Assembly (NCBI GenBank): GCA_036244855.1 | Contig: BQKZ01007433.1 | Location: 7,154-24,909, forward strand | DNA length: 17,756 bases | Source: Temnopleurus reevesii | Taxonomy: Eukaryota > Echinodermata > Echinoidea > Temnopleuroida > Temnopleuridae | Direction: 5' to 3' | Part shown: one piece after another, positions 17,407 through 17,756 of the stretch | Position numbering within the stretch: the first letter of the stretch is position 1 | Layout: each line of letters opens with the position of its first letter | Position numbers and translations under genes: made by a program | The notes under the pieces: model-generated | What the model was told of the DNA's origin: nothing | The model's database searches: none | Seen by the model: only the letters and a program-made list of their open reading frames with translations

Positions 17407-17756
17407 TCCCTTCTACTCCATATTGCTATATACACAACCATTTCATGCCATACAATATGTTTATTTATAATATTAAAAGTGTCATTTAGTATTCATAAAA
17501 TGAGTGCCTGCTTGCTGTAAAATTTAATATTGATGTTTTATAATGTGGAATTATTGAATAATAAAGTTATGGTTTGGAAAAAAAATGAGATTGTTTTATG
17601 AATGATTTTGTTAGGGCAATACAAGAAACTTTTAATGGTTTAAGTATTCAATGAAAGAGTGTGCGTGAATATGTGTGCATGATAGCTAATTGGATATCTT
17701 TGTGTGTTTGTACATGTGTGTGTGTGTGGAGGGGGGTGTTCCCCACTATATATGCT
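17407..17756. other. Right end: AATAAA site and (GT)n
   Basis: AATAAA at 17560..17565, followed 11 bases later by GGAAAAAAAATGAG, could be a distal poly(A) site or a retroposed tail. A short (GT)n run lies at about 17714-17728, and the window ends in a GGGG-TGTT-CCCC hairpin. No coding sequence is seen. Confidence 0.45.

Noticed and set aside
17238..17489. 83-codon + strand open frame
   Set aside because: Starts inside the decayed inverted-repeat element and has no coding character.

Overview
The window looks like nuclear DNA from a marine deuterostome, most likely a sea urchin. The evidence is: AT-rich sequence with many short GT-AG introns, small exons that are clearly more GC-rich than their introns, abundant short inverted-repeat elements and SINE/LINE tails of the kind I associate with echinoid genomes, and a coding gene for a ciliary/flagellar protein conserved across animals. 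The species is an inference; nothing in the sequence names it. No prokaryotic genes, CRISPR arrays or intact transposase/reverse transcriptase ORFs are visible.

The main gene lies on the + strand: a noncoding first exon (ending 7191) and eight coding exons (8450..14882). Joined, these give a 473-residue protein that I recognise as the orthologue of vertebrate SAXO4 (formerly PPP1R32/C11orf66), a stabilizer-of-axonemal-microtubules-type protein. Every intron is GT-AG and the reading frame is continuous through all junctions.

A second, divergent gene starts on the - strand. It has a probable noncoding exon with a donor at 6681/6680, an exon with a well-placed start codon (5545..5675, ATG at 5624) and a next exon (4185..4267) that joins in the same phase. 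I do not recognise its product, and its remainder probably lies beyond position 1. The two genes are head to head across a short interval (about 6.85-7.05 kb). That interval contains a full match to the RFX-factor X-box (7025..7039), the hallmark of ciliary gene promoters. This suggests that the - strand gene may also be ciliary.

The rest is repeat-rich noncoding DNA. Left flank: a GGA-rich purine tract (1-360), a TA-flanked miniature inverted-repeat element (395-577), a tRNA-headed SINE (about 1733-1895), a fold-back element with ETS- and CRE-like sites (2633-2787), a LINE tail, local duplications (3.5-4.6 kb), a second SINE (about 5250-5510) and another purine tract (5815-6030). The SAXO4 introns hold microsatellites, LINE tails, dispersed repeats and a recurring 18-base word. 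Right flank: a short 3' UTR with poly(A) signals, then three more inverted-repeat elements (15399-15790, 16907-17049, 17187-17406). The last appears to belong to the same family as the element at 397-575.
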